From Nonomuraea cavernae (GTDB lineage: Bacteria > Actinomycetota > Actinomycetes > Streptosporangiales > Streptosporangiaceae), in NCBI RefSeq assembly GCF_014646355.1, contig NZ_BMNH01000001.1, positions 586,675 to 650,674 on the forward strand: 64,000 nt of DNA. The letters are read 5' to 3'. Each line of letters begins with the position of its first letter. The first letter of the stretch is position 1. The position numbers and the translations under genes are program-made. Below the pieces are notes generated by a model. That model did not search any database. It was not told the origin of the DNA and saw nothing but the letters and a program-made list of their open reading frames with translations. Shown in pieces: positions 53,971 through 62,198 of this stretch.

Positions 53971-55359
53971 GAAGTAGCCCTCGGCGATCAGCGGACGGAT
54001 GGCGTCGGCGTGCGGCATCTCGCCGTTTCCGACCAGCTCGGCTATCACGTTGAGCAGCGGGCCCAGCGCCAGCTCGCCGTCGCACACGCCGGCCAGCGCG
54101 GCCTCCACCGTGCCGACCTCCCTCATCCGGCGCAGGCCCGTGGTCTGGCGTAGCACGATCCGCATCGGGTCCTCGGCGCCCGGCAGGCCGATCCGCTCGT
54201 CGAGCAGCCCGTCTGCCGTGCGCAGCAACGCGGACGGCAGGTCCGTGGCGCGGTGCGCGGACGCGATGGCGTCGAGCACGTCGTCGACGTAGTCGCCCAC
54301 CGGGAGGGTGACCTGGTGGGTGAGCTGCTCGACGCGGACCACCGGATCGAGCGTGCCGGAGTTGCGCAGCGTGATCCAGCCGAAGCCGACGCCCTCGACC
54401 TTGCGCTCCTCGAACCACGACAGCCAGCGGTCGTAGTGCTCGATGTAGCCGGGGGTGCCCTGCTCGGCGGCGTCTCGGAGCCACAGCTCGACGTATTCGG
54501 CCGGGTCCTGCACGTCGCGCTGCACCACCCAGGCGTCACAGCCGGTGTCGGACAGCCAGCCGCCGACGCGCTCGCGCCAGTCCTCGGCCTCGACGTGCAG
54601 CCAGTTGGCCAGGAAGTGGGCCTGACCGCCGGGGTTGAGGTGGCGGGGCGTCCATCGTACGAGATCGCGGCAGAAGGCGTCGCCCTCGCGGCCGGTTTCG
54701 CGATAGGTCAGCTCCCCGCCGGGGGAGACGACGAACGGAGGGTTGGAGACGACCAGGTCGAACAGCTCGTCCTCGACCGGATCGAACATCGACCCCACCC
54801 GCGCGTCGACGCCCGAGACGCCGGACAGGGCCCAGCTCAGCCGGGCCAGCTCAACGGCCCGGGGATTGACGTCAGTGGCCACGATCTCGCCCGCCCGCCC
54901 CGCCAGGCCGAGCACCTGCACGCCGCAGCCGGTGCCGAGGTCGAGCGCCCGGCCGACCGGCCGGCGGCTGACCAGCTGGGCCAGGTTGGCCGAGGCGCCG
55001 CCCGCGCCCACGACATGGTCGGCGCGCAGGGCCGGGTCACCGGGCCGCACCTTGCGGTCGGAGACCAGGTAGCCACCCGTCTCCCAGGGCTGCAGGTGCA
55101 CCTCGGCCCTGACCCGTTCACCCTCGCCGACGACCAGGCCCGACTCCAGCACCGCCGGCGGCAGGTGCCGGGCGGGAACGGGAACGCCGAGCCACCAGAG
55201 CCGGATCATCGTGGCCAGCGGATCGCCGTCGGCCGTGGCGCGCAGGGCCGGGACGAGCTCCTCGCGGGCCAGGGCGGAGGCCGCCATCCGGCCCAGCCGG
55301 TCGCGGACGCCGTCGATCGTGTAGCCGGTCTCCAGTAGGTGGTCGCGCAGTCGTTCCAC
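53962..55359 (-). CDS. HemK-like class I methyltransferase (DUF7059-type N-terminus)
   Basis: A 465-residue protein. An N-terminal helical domain (1-110; LRDHLLETGYTIDGVRDRLG) precedes a methyltransferase domain with motif I ALDLGTGCGVQVLGLAG, ATDVNPRAVELARLSW, and catalytic SNPPFVVSPG, the NPPF motif of enzymes that methylate glutamine N5 or adenine N6. A C-terminal domain of about 170 residues follows. The target is unknown, possibly rRNA or protein. ATG 55359. The stop lies in a 10-bp tandem array. Confidence 0.9.
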   Translation of the reverse strand: MERLRDHLLETGYTIDGVRDRLGRMAASALAREELVPALRATADGDPLATMIRLWWLGVPVPARHLPPAVLESGLVVGEGERVRAEVHLQPWETGGYLVSDRKVRPGDPALRADHVVGAGGASANLAQLVSRRPVGRALDLGTGCGVQVLGLAGRAGEIVATDVNPRAVELARLSWALSGVSGVDARVGSMFDPVEDELFDLVVSNPPFVVSPGGELTYRETGREGDAFCRDLVRWTPRHLNPGGQAHFLANWLHVEAEDWRERVGGWLSDTGCDAWVVQRDVQDPAEYVELWLRDAAEQGTPGYIEHYDRWLSWFEERKVEGVGFGWITLRNSGTLDPVVRVEQLTHQVTLPVGDYVDDVLDAIASAHRATDLPSALLRTADGLLDERIGLPGAEDPMRIVLRQTTGLRRMREVGTVEAALAGVCDGELALGPLLNVIAELVGNGEMPHADAIRPLIAEGYFLL

Positions 55360-55513
55360 GGGTCCATCCTTTCACCGCAGAGCGCCACACTTGATCCAAT
55401 ACTTACAGTGTTCATACTGTTACCGAAATACCCAAGTGTTCTGCAAGCGCCGGACAAGCGGGGCGCGATATCTCTAGGGAAGCCCACCCCCGTTCGCAAG
55501 AGGAGCGGAACCC

Positions 55514-55816
55514 ATGCTCATCCCGTGCCTGGCCTGCGAGTCCCGATTCGTGCCGGACGAGTATTTCCGCGCCTGTTCCGACTACAACCGCGGCCTGGAC
55601 CTGGTGTCGTGGACCTGCCCCCGCTGCGGCAACCGTGACGACCTCCGCGTGCTGCCCGGCGAGCTCGGCTTCGGCTATCCCTACCGCGGGCGGTTCGCCG
55701 TGTATGTCAGGCTGCGCGTGCCGGGGCTCAGCCGGAAGCGGGGTGACCTGCGGCTCGACATCTCGCTCGACGCGGGCCGCTGGCGGGTGCCTACGCGGAT
55801 CCGGCAATGCGTGTGA
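55514..55816 (+). CDS. Small zinc-ribbon protein
   Basis: A 100-residue protein with two CxxC pairs (CLAC at 5-8 and CPRC at 36-39) forming a likely zinc ribbon, and a basic beta-rich C-terminus (YPYRGRFAVYVRLRVPGLSRKRGDLRLDI). I do not recognise the family. A strong GAGGAG lies 7 nt before ATG. Its 3' end overlaps the convergent hydroxyacid dehydrogenase by 26 bp. Possibly a nucleic-acid binder. Confidence 0.75.
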   Translation: MLIPCLACESRFVPDEYFRACSDYNRGLDLVSWTCPRCGNRDDLRVLPGELGFGYPYRGRFAVYVRLRVPGLSRKRGDLRLDISLDAGRWRVPTRIRQCV

Positions 55817-56765
55817 CCGGGCCGCAGGCGTACGCGGGCCGCTCGCCGCGCAGCAGCCGCGCGATGTCCTCCACGATCGCCTCCGCCCGCTCCTCCTGAC
55901 TCTCCCCGGTCGCCTCTCCGAGGCGGGGGGTGAGCACGACGTTGGACAGCCGGGTGAGCGGATGCGTGGGGTCGAGCCACTCGCCCTCGAAGTGGTCGAG
56001 CCCGGCTCCGCCCAGTTGTCCCCAGCGCAGCGCCTCGACCAGCGCGGTCAGGTCGTGCAGCCCGCCGCGCGAGGTGTTGAGGTAGATGGCGCCGGGCCGC
56101 ATCGCGGCGAACTCGACGCCGCCGAAGAAGCCCCTGGTCTCGCTGGTCATCGGCACGTGCAGCGAGACGACGTCGGCCTCGGCCAGCAGGGCGGGCAGGG
56201 TGTGGGTGGCCTCCGCGACGTAGGGGTCGCAGGCGATGACCCGCATGCCGAGACCCTCGCAGCGCCACCGCATGGCCCTGCCGACCCGGCCGAGGCCCAC
56301 GACGCCGAACGTCCTGCCGCTGAGCCGCCGGCCGCGATGCCGCTGCGCCGGTGGCACCCGCCCGCGGTAGACGCGGCCCCGGCGTACCTCCCGGTCGGCT
56401 GTGACGATGTTGCGGACGACCGCGAACATGAGCGCGACCGTCAGCTCGGCGACCGCCTCGGAGTCGCGGTCGGTGGCCGACAGGACGGTCACCCCGTGTT
56501 CGGTGGCGAGCGCCAGATCGACGCCGGCCGGCCCGCCGATGGTGGCCACCACGTCGAGCGGTAGTGAGAGCACCGAGGTGCGCACCTCGTCGCCGTCGGT
56601 GATGATCACGGTCGCGCCGGTCGCGATGACCAGGTCGGCGAGTTGCTCGTCGGTGAAGCCGAGGCTCGGTCGTGCTGGAACCTCGGCAAGGTCGGCGACC
56701 TCGCCCAGGCGGGCGAGGGCACTTTCCGGCAGAGCGGGCAGCACCAGCGCCCGAGGTCGTTTCAC
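55791..56765 (-). CDS. D-isomer-specific 2-hydroxyacid dehydrogenase-like protein lacking the catalytic His
   Basis: A 324-residue protein with the NAD-binding core FGVVGLGRVGRAMRW, IACDPY, LHVPMTSETRGFF, YLNTSRGGLHD (catalytic Arg) and LDHFEGEW (Glu). The usual TPHxxG motif reads LTPRLGEATGES, so the acid-base His is Arg. Either activity is lost or altered. It resembles PGDH/glyoxylate-reductase proteins otherwise. GTG 56765 start. The 3' end overlaps the zinc-ribbon gene by 26 bp. Confidence 0.88.
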   Translation of the reverse strand: MKRPRALVLPALPESALARLGEVADLAEVPARPSLGFTDEQLADLVIATGATVIITDGDEVRTSVLSLPLDVVATIGGPAGVDLALATEHGVTVLSATDRDSEAVAELTVALMFAVVRNIVTADREVRRGRVYRGRVPPAQRHRGRRLSGRTFGVVGLGRVGRAMRWRCEGLGMRVIACDPYVAEATHTLPALLAEADVVSLHVPMTSETRGFFGGVEFAAMRPGAIYLNTSRGGLHDLTALVEALRWGQLGGAGLDHFEGEWLDPTHPLTRLSNVVLTPRLGEATGESQEERAEAIVEDIARLLRGERPAYACGPVTRIAGSA

Positions 56766-56799
56766 ATCCGCGACGATAACACCACAGAGTGTGGCGGGA

Positions 56800-57399
56800 T
56801 CATTGCTCCCCGCGCTGGCGGAGGCTCTGCCATGCCGCCTCTCCCAGCCCCTTGATCTCCTCGTCGGTGGGGGTGTAGGCCCCGGCGAACCAGAGCCGGC
56901 ACATCTCCTGGGCGGGGCCGAGCCACAGGACGTAGCACATCGTGGGCTGCACGGGCCGGAGCAGGCCCGCCTTCATCCGCGGCATCCACCAGTCGGACAC
57001 GTGGCGGAAGAACGCGCGGCGGCCCTCGGCCACCTCGGCGCCCCCGGGCTCGTTCTTGCGCGGCGGACGTTCGCTGATCAGCAGCCTGGCCCGCTCGGGA
57101 TGCTCGCGTGCCCACCGCATGTGGAAGGCGACGACCGCCTCGATGCCGTCGCGCGCGCTCTCGTGCTGGACCAGCTCGGCGAGGAAGGCGGCCTGGTAGG
57201 CGTTGAGGATCTCGGTGTAGAGCACGCCGAAGACGTGTTCTTTGCTCGCGAAGTGGTGGTAGAAGCTGCCGACGCTGACGCCGCTCTCCTCGCGAAGGCT
57301 GGCCAGCGTGGTGGCCGACACCCCGTCCTGGCTGAATCGGCGGAGCGCGCCCTCAATGATGCGGGTACGCCCGTCGCGTCCGTTCTTGACACTCTTCAC
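56800..57399 (-). CDS. TetR-family regulator
   Basis: A 199-residue regulator: N-terminal helix-turn-helix GRTRIIEGALRRFSQDGVSATTLASLREESGVSVGSFYHHFASKEHVF (residues about 8-55), then a helical ligand domain with FHMRWAREHPERARLL. The start is GTG 57399 (VKSVKNGRDG). Ligand and target unknown. The adjacent same-strand GNAT starts upstream. Lies 34 bp from the dehydrogenase start on the same strand, so it may control it. Confidence 0.9.
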   Translation of the reverse strand: MKSVKNGRDGRTRIIEGALRRFSQDGVSATTLASLREESGVSVGSFYHHFASKEHVFGVLYTEILNAYQAAFLAELVQHESARDGIEAVVAFHMRWAREHPERARLLISERPPRKNEPGGAEVAEGRRAFFRHVSDWWMPRMKAGLLRPVQPTMCYVLWLGPAQEMCRLWFAGAYTPTDEEIKGLGEAAWQSLRQRGEQ

Positions 57400-57425
57400 G
57401 AGGTCAATGGTGAGGCACCAGAACC

Positions 57426-57908
57426 TTATTCCGCAAATACTCCAGGCCGTTGGATCATAGCGGTCACCTCGACCGAACCGGAAACGACCTTCATCGTGGC
57501 GTCCGGCCACTGGCGGCGGATCATCCTGAGCACCCGCCTGTTCTCGCCGAGCACGTCCATGCCGACGGTGGTGGCGCCTCGCACGGCGGCCCGTAACAGC
57601 AGCAGGTCGATCAACCGCGGCCCCAGCCCGACACCCTGCCACTGGTCGGTCACCACGACCGCGATCTCCACGTCGGCCGAACCTCCCTGGTAGCTCATGG
57701 CATGGCCGATGATCTCGCTCTCGTGCGTGGCGACCAGGACGTCGCGGCGCTCGTCCACGGCGAGGAGGGCGCGCACCAGGCTGGCGGCCGGGCTGGTGAC
57801 TCCGGTGAAGAAGCGCAGGGTCTGCGTGTTCAGGGACAGCCCGGCCAGGAAGCGCCTGATCCGGTCCTCGTCGTCGGTCCGGGCCGGTCGGATCTGAGTT
57901 CTAATCAC
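57426..57908 (-). CDS. GNAT N-acetyltransferase
   Basis: A 160-residue acetyltransferase: IRPARTDDEDRIRRFLAGLS at the N-terminus, motif A VEIAVVVTDQWQGVGLGPRLIDLLLLRAA (Q/RxxGxG/A acetyl-CoA loop as QGVGLG), and DVLGENRRVLRMIRRQW. Substrate unknown. GTG 57908 with AGGAGG 12 nt upstream chosen; a TTG at 57944 is another option. Divergent from an HxlR gene with a palindrome between them. Confidence 0.85.
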   Translation of the reverse strand: MIRTQIRPARTDDEDRIRRFLAGLSLNTQTLRFFTGVTSPAASLVRALLAVDERRDVLVATHESEIIGHAMSYQGGSADVEIAVVVTDQWQGVGLGPRLIDLLLLRAAVRGATTVGMDVLGENRRVLRMIRRQWPDATMKVVSGSVEVTAMIQRPGVFAE

Positions 57909-57930
57909 GAACCCAGCCTTCCTCCTGACC

Positions 57931-57955
57931 CCTGAGTCTGTCAAATGAACTCAGG
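57931..57955. promoter_or_regulatory. Palindromic operator between GNAT and HxlR genes
   Basis: CCTGAGT (57931-57937) and ACTCAGG (57949-57955) form a perfect 7-bp dyad around an 11-bp centre in the 60-bp divergent gap. Likely binding site of the HxlR protein (inference). It overlaps the extreme TTG start of the GNAT gene. Confidence 0.55.
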
Positions 57956-57968
57956 TATGATAGAGAGC

Positions 57969-58436
57969 ATGAACGTGTCTTTCCGGGTGGACAACTGCTC
58001 GATCGAGCGAACTCTGGACATCGTCGGGGAGAAATGGACGTTCCTGGTGCTGCGTGAGGCGTTCAGCGGCGTACGCCGGTTCGCCGACATGCAGGCCAGC
58101 ACCGGCGCGCCGCGGCAGGTGCTCAGCGCCCGGCTGGCGCGCCTGGTCGACGAGGGGCTGCTGCGCAAGGTCCCCTACCGCGAGCCCGGTCAGCGCCAGC
58201 GCGACGAGTACCGCCTGACCGAGAAGGGCCGCGACCTCTATCCACTGCTGGTCTCACTGATGCACTGGGGCGACAAGTACCTCTCCGGCCAGCAGGGGCC
58301 GCCCGTGCTCCTGACCCACCGCGACTGCGGGGCCGCGATCGAGCAGCACTTCCGGTGCGCCGACGGTCACGAGGTGGCCGGGCCGCACGAGGTGACGCCG
58401 TTGCCGGGCTCAGGCGCCGAGCTCAAGAGCGCGTAG
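57969..58436 (+). CDS. HxlR-family winged-helix regulator
   Basis: A 155-residue regulator with the HxlR signature NCSIERTLDIVGEKWTFLVLREAFSGVRRF (residues about 8-37), where the Cys is the position used for redox or aldehyde sensing in relatives, followed by RQVLSARLARLVDEGLLRKVPY. A C-terminal tail contains CGAAIEQHFRCADGHEV, two Cys and a His, perhaps a metal site. ATG 57969. The last 27 bp overlap the convergent membrane-protein gene. Confidence 0.92.
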   Translation: MNVSFRVDNCSIERTLDIVGEKWTFLVLREAFSGVRRFADMQASTGAPRQVLSARLARLVDEGLLRKVPYREPGQRQRDEYRLTEKGRDLYPLLVSLMHWGDKYLSGQQGPPVLLTHRDCGAAIEQHFRCADGHEVAGPHEVTPLPGSGAELKSA

Positions 58437-59057
58437 GCAGCGCCGGAAGTCGGCCAGCGTCAGCAGCGCGGCCGCGGTCAGCAGCACGGCCACCGCGGAG
58501 GTGCGTACGACGAGGTAGGTCTGGATGGGCTGGCTGAGCAGCAGCCAGAGGCTCAGGAGGGCGTTGCCGAGCTGGGCGCATCCCCAGACGAAGGACTGCC
58601 GGGCGAAGAACCGCTGCATCAACGGACTTTCCAGGACATGGGCGGGGAGCGGCACCAGATCCTCCGCCACCCGCCGCACCAGCGGCCTGCGTACCCTCGC
58701 CGTCGCCAGGAACGCCGCGCCGGCGCAGAAGACGCCCAGCGTCGGCTGCAGGAAGAACAGCACCGCGCTGCCCGACAGCAGCGCCAGCACCGCCCGCACG
58801 CTGACCATGCCCGCGGCCAGCAGCACCGACCCCGGCACCACCCGGCCCCTGACCAGCCGGTACGCCACTCCCCCGTACACCCAGGCCACCGCCGTCACCA
58901 CACCCCCTGCGACACCGGCGACGACCAGGCCGGCGTAGAAGACGGCGACGGGCAGGATCATGCCCTCGACGATCCTCGGCACGGCGTGCCGGAGCAGCGA
59001 CGGAAGCTTGGGCAGCGCGAACACGGGCCCGGCGGCGGGCGCGGCGAGCATGGTCAT
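58410..59057 (-). CDS. VC0807-like integral membrane protein
   Basis: A protein of about 215 residues with five or six membrane helices. Recognisable segments are HAVPRIVEGMILPVAVFYAGLVVAG, YGGVAYRLVRGRVVPGSVLL, and FFARQSFVWGCAQLGNALLSLWLLL. It resembles the VC0807-type intracellular septation/DUF3159-like families of unknown function. ATG 59057 (MTMLAAPAAG) preferred. ATG 59174, giving 254 residues, is possible. 3' overlap of 27 bp with the HxlR gene. Confidence 0.72.
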   Translation of the reverse strand: MTMLAAPAAGPVFALPKLPSLLRHAVPRIVEGMILPVAVFYAGLVVAGVAGGVVTAVAWVYGGVAYRLVRGRVVPGSVLLAAGMVSVRAVLALLSGSAVLFFLQPTLGVFCAGAAFLATARVRRPLVRRVAEDLVPLPAHVLESPLMQRFFARQSFVWGCAQLGNALLSLWLLLSQPIQTYLVVRTSAVAVLLTAAALLTLADFRRCLRALELGA

Positions 59058-59257
59058 GAGGGTCTTCGAGGGCCTCTCGCGGGGGGTGGCGGGGAAATCC
59101 CGGATGAGGCCCTGCGCGGGGGTCGTACGGGACGAATTCCGACCGTACGCGATGAACCATGGTCCGGTAACCATTTCGACCGGATAACGATCGGGATGGC
59201 ACCGGGAGGAGCGGAGGCGTGTGGGAGAGCACGGGTGCCGGTGCCTACCCTTGAAGG

Positions 59258-60046
59258 GTGTACCGGTTCCTCCTCACACCTCGCTGGATCGCCCTGCACG
59301 TCGTCGTGCTGCTGGTGATCCCTGCCTTCGTCTTCCTGGGGCAATGGCAGTTCGGGCGGTTCGAGGAACGCTCGGCCAACTCCGACCGGGTCACCGCCAA
59401 CCTGGCCGCCCCCGCGGTGCCCGTGGAGAGCCTGGCAGGGCAGGAGATCGACCAGGACGACCGCTACCGGACCGTGACGGCCACGGGCGCCTACGACCCC
59501 GCCCACGGGCTGCTGGTGCGACGGAGGCCACAGGAGGGCCGGCCGGGATACTTCGTGCTCACCCCGCTGACCCTCGCCGACGGGCGGGCCGTGCTCGTCA
59601 ACCGCGGCTGGGTGAAGGCCGGGGCGACCGCCGACACGCCCCCGGAGGTGCCGCCGCCACCGACCGGTCAGGTAAATATCACCGGACGGCTACGCCTGAG
59701 CGAGACCGAGGAGTCGAGCGGCCTGCGCGACCGGCCCGGCCTGCCCGCCGGCCAGGTGCTGCTCATCAACAGCGACGCCATCGGCCAGAGGTTGCCCTAC
59801 CGGCTGCTCGACGGCTACGTGGAGCTGACCGGGCAGCGACCGGAGACCGACCCGGCGCCCGCGCCGGTCCCCGCGCCCGACGTGGGCTCCGGCGGCGGCC
59901 TCAACCTGGCCTACGGCGTGCAGTGGTGGCTGTTCATCGGGGTGGCCATCGGCGGGTGGCTGCTGCTCATCCGGCGCGAGGCGGCCGACAGGAGGGCCGC
60001 GGCGGCCGGGGATGTGGCCGCGGAGGAGACCGCGCCCACCGGTTAA
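59258..60046 (+). CDS. SURF1-family cytochrome oxidase assembly protein
   Basis: A 262-residue protein with two membrane helices (about 9-28 and 225-243) flanking a periplasmic SURF1 domain: FVFLGQWQFGRFEER, YRTVTATGAYDP, GYFVLTPLTLADGRAVLVNRGWVKAG, LNLAYGVQWWLFIGVAIGGWLLLIRRE. SURF1 aids heme-a insertion into aa3-type oxidase. GTG start. It precedes a tyrosine phosphatase by 10 bp, likely co-transcribed. Confidence 0.92.
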   Translation: MYRFLLTPRWIALHVVVLLVIPAFVFLGQWQFGRFEERSANSDRVTANLAAPAVPVESLAGQEIDQDDRYRTVTATGAYDPAHGLLVRRRPQEGRPGYFVLTPLTLADGRAVLVNRGWVKAGATADTPPEVPPPPTGQVNITGRLRLSETEESSGLRDRPGLPAGQVLLINSDAIGQRLPYRLLDGYVELTGQRPETDPAPAPVPAPDVGSGGGLNLAYGVQWWLFIGVAIGGWLLLIRREAADRRAAAAGDVAAEETAPTG

Positions 60047-60056
60047 AGTACGAAGG

Positions 60057-60803
60057 GTGCTTCGTCACATTGAGTTCCTCAACATCTACAACTTTCGTGA
60101 CGTGGGCGGATACGCCGCTAAAGATGGGCGAGCCGTCCGATGGAAACGGCTCTACCGGGCCGACTCCCTCGGCTGGCTGACCGGGGCCGACATCGAGACG
60201 TTCCGGGCGCTGAGCGTGCGGACCGTCATCGACCTGCGGCATCCGGAGGAGGTGGCCAACTCCGGCCGGGTCCCCGAGACCGACGAGCTCGACTACCTCA
60301 ACCTGCCCATCGAAGGGCGCCGCTGGGACGTCACCGCCTACAACGACACCCTGGGCGTGGGCAGATACCTCGCCGACCGCTATCTCGAGGTGACCGAGGA
60401 CGGCGTCGACAACCTGCGCGAGGCCATCGAGACGATCGCCCGGGCCGACAGCGCGCCGGTCGTGATCCACTGCGCCGCCGGCAAGGACCGCACCGGCCTG
60501 CTCACGGCGCTGGTCCTGACCCTGGTGGGCGTGGCGGAGGAGGACATCGTCGCCGACTACGCGCTGACCGGCCTGGCGACCGAGCGGTTCATCATCAGCT
60601 GGCAGAAACGCCATCCGACCGCCGCCAGGTGGCCGGGGTTCGGCGTGGCTCCGGCCGAGGCCATGCGGTTCTTCCTCGCCGACCTCGCCGACCGTCACGG
60701 CTCGGTCGACGACTACTGCGCCGACGTGCTCCGGATCGACTCCAGGACCGTCGAGGCGCTGCGGGACCATCTCCTCGCGCCGACCGATCAGCACACCGAC
60801 TGA
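60057..60803 (+). CDS. Protein tyrosine phosphatase (PtpB/Y_phosphatase3 type)
   Basis: A 248-residue phosphatase with FRDVGGYAAKDGRAVRWKRLYRADSL at the N-terminus and the active-site loop HCAAGKDRTG (Cys139, Arg145). VIDLRHPEEV and the DYALTG region match the MptpB-like family, which also dephosphorylates phosphoinositides in Mycobacterium. GTG 60057 chosen; GAAGG directly precedes it. The stop lies in a 16-bp tandem duplication. Confidence 0.9.
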   Translation: MLRHIEFLNIYNFRDVGGYAAKDGRAVRWKRLYRADSLGWLTGADIETFRALSVRTVIDLRHPEEVANSGRVPETDELDYLNLPIEGRRWDVTAYNDTLGVGRYLADRYLEVTEDGVDNLREAIETIARADSAPVVIHCAAGKDRTGLLTALVLTLVGVAEEDIVADYALTGLATERFIISWQKRHPTAARWPGFGVAPAEAMRFFLADLADRHGSVDDYCADVLRIDSRTVEALRDHLLAPTDQHTD

Positions 60804-60820
60804 CCAGCACATCGACTGAC
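60789..60820 (+). repeat. Two 16-bp tandem units containing the phosphatase stop codon
   Basis: CAGCACACCGACTGAC and CAGCACATCGACTGAC in direct tandem; the true TGA (60801-60803) is in the first copy and an identical TGA follows 16 bp later. Confidence 0.85.
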
Positions 60821-61004
60821 CAGAACTTCGTGGGGTAGGGGGCGGACGGGTTCGCATGAGCAGCATCCTCGCAAGGCGGACCCCTCGGGCCCGGGGTCGC
60901 CTACCATCCCCCTCCAGGCGATTCCGGGCTCCGCGCGACCAGGGAGACCCAACGGAGACGTCGCAGCTTGTTCGACGTTATCCCGCCGTCGTACGGTTAC
61001 CTGC

Positions 61005-62198
61005 GTGACTACGCCGCTGCTCCCCGATCCGGATCCGAGGCGGCGCGACTACGTGATCATCTCCGCCGACGATCACCTGATCGAGCCCCCTGACCTCTTC
61101 GAGGGCCGGCTCGCGGAGAAATACGCCGATGTCGCGCCCAAGGTCGTGGAGACGGAGGCCGGTCACCAGGTCTGGCGATACGGAGGCGCCACCTATCCGT
61201 GCGCCGGTCTCGACGTGGGCGCCGGTCTGCCGCGCGAGCAGTGGACCCTCGACCCGGTCCGCTTCGACAGCATGCGCCCCGGTTGCCACGACATCGAGGC
61301 GCGCATCGCCGACATGGACCTCGCGGGCATCTGGGCCGCGCTCTGCTTCCCGGGCATGCTGGCCGGTCAGGCCGGCATGCCGTTCGCCCGCACCCGTGAC
61401 CAGGAGCTGGGCCTGGCCCTGGTCAAGGCGTGGAACGACTGGCACATCGACGTCTGGGCCGGCACCTATCCCGAGCGCGTCATCGGCCTGCAGCTGCCCT
61501 GGCTGCCCGACCCCGACCTCGCCGCCAAGGAGATCCGCGCCAACGCGGCCCGCGGGTTCAAGGCCGTGGTGTTCCCCGAGTTCCCGACCCGGCTGCGGCT
61601 GCCGTCGATCCACAGCGGCCACTGGGACCCGTTCTTCGCCGCCTGCGAGGAGACGGGCACGGTGGTGGCCCTGCACACCGGCGAGTCGAGCTGGTCGCCG
61701 GTGCCCTCCCCCGACACGCCCATCGAGGCGATCACCACGCTGATGCCGACCGCCGCCATGTTCGCCTGCGCCGACTGGCTCTGGTCAGGGCTGCCGCTGC
61801 GCTTCCCGGCGCTGCGCATCCTCATCGTCGAGGGCGGCGTGGCGTGGCTGCCGATGCTGGCCGAGCGGGCCGACTACGCGCTCGACCATCCCGTGGGCGA
61901 GGTGACGTGGGACGGCGGGCTCAAGCCCAGCGAGGTGCTGCGCCGCAACTTCTACTTCGGCACTCTCGACGACCACGCCCTGTCCGGGGTGCGGCTGGCG
62001 GTCGGGCTCGACCACGTGCTGCAGGAGAGCGGCTATCCGCACTCCGACTCCACCTGGCCCGACACGCAGCACGCGGTGACCCACAACCTCGGCGCCCTGC
62101 CGCCCGCCGACGTCGCCAGGGTCGCCTACGGCAACGCGGCGCGCCTGTTCGGCCACCCGCTGCCGTCGCGCGCCTGGCTGCGGATGGAGGAGATCTAG
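61005..62198 (+). CDS. Amidohydrolase-family protein (Amidohydro_2)
   Basis: A 397-residue TIM-barrel hydrolase/decarboxylase. VIISADDHLIEPPDLF carries a DxH variant of the metal motif, GFKAVVFPEFP, GTVVALHTGESSW the His on strand 5, and VAYGNAARLFG the C-terminal helix of the family. Relatives include gamma-resorcylate-type decarboxylases. Substrate unknown. GTG 61005. The gene overlaps the convergent YkvA-like gene by 4 bp. The 200-bp upstream region holds no other gene. Confidence 0.87.
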   Translation: MTTPLLPDPDPRRRDYVIISADDHLIEPPDLFEGRLAEKYADVAPKVVETEAGHQVWRYGGATYPCAGLDVGAGLPREQWTLDPVRFDSMRPGCHDIEARIADMDLAGIWAALCFPGMLAGQAGMPFARTRDQELGLALVKAWNDWHIDVWAGTYPERVIGLQLPWLPDPDLAAKEIRANAARGFKAVVFPEFPTRLRLPSIHSGHWDPFFAACEETGTVVALHTGESSWSPVPSPDTPIEAITTLMPTAAMFACADWLWSGLPLRFPALRILIVEGGVAWLPMLAERADYALDHPVGEVTWDGGLKPSEVLRRNFYFGTLDDHALSGVRLAVGLDHVLQESGYPHSDSTWPDTQHAVTHNLGALPPADVARVAYGNAARLFGHPLPSRAWLRMEEI

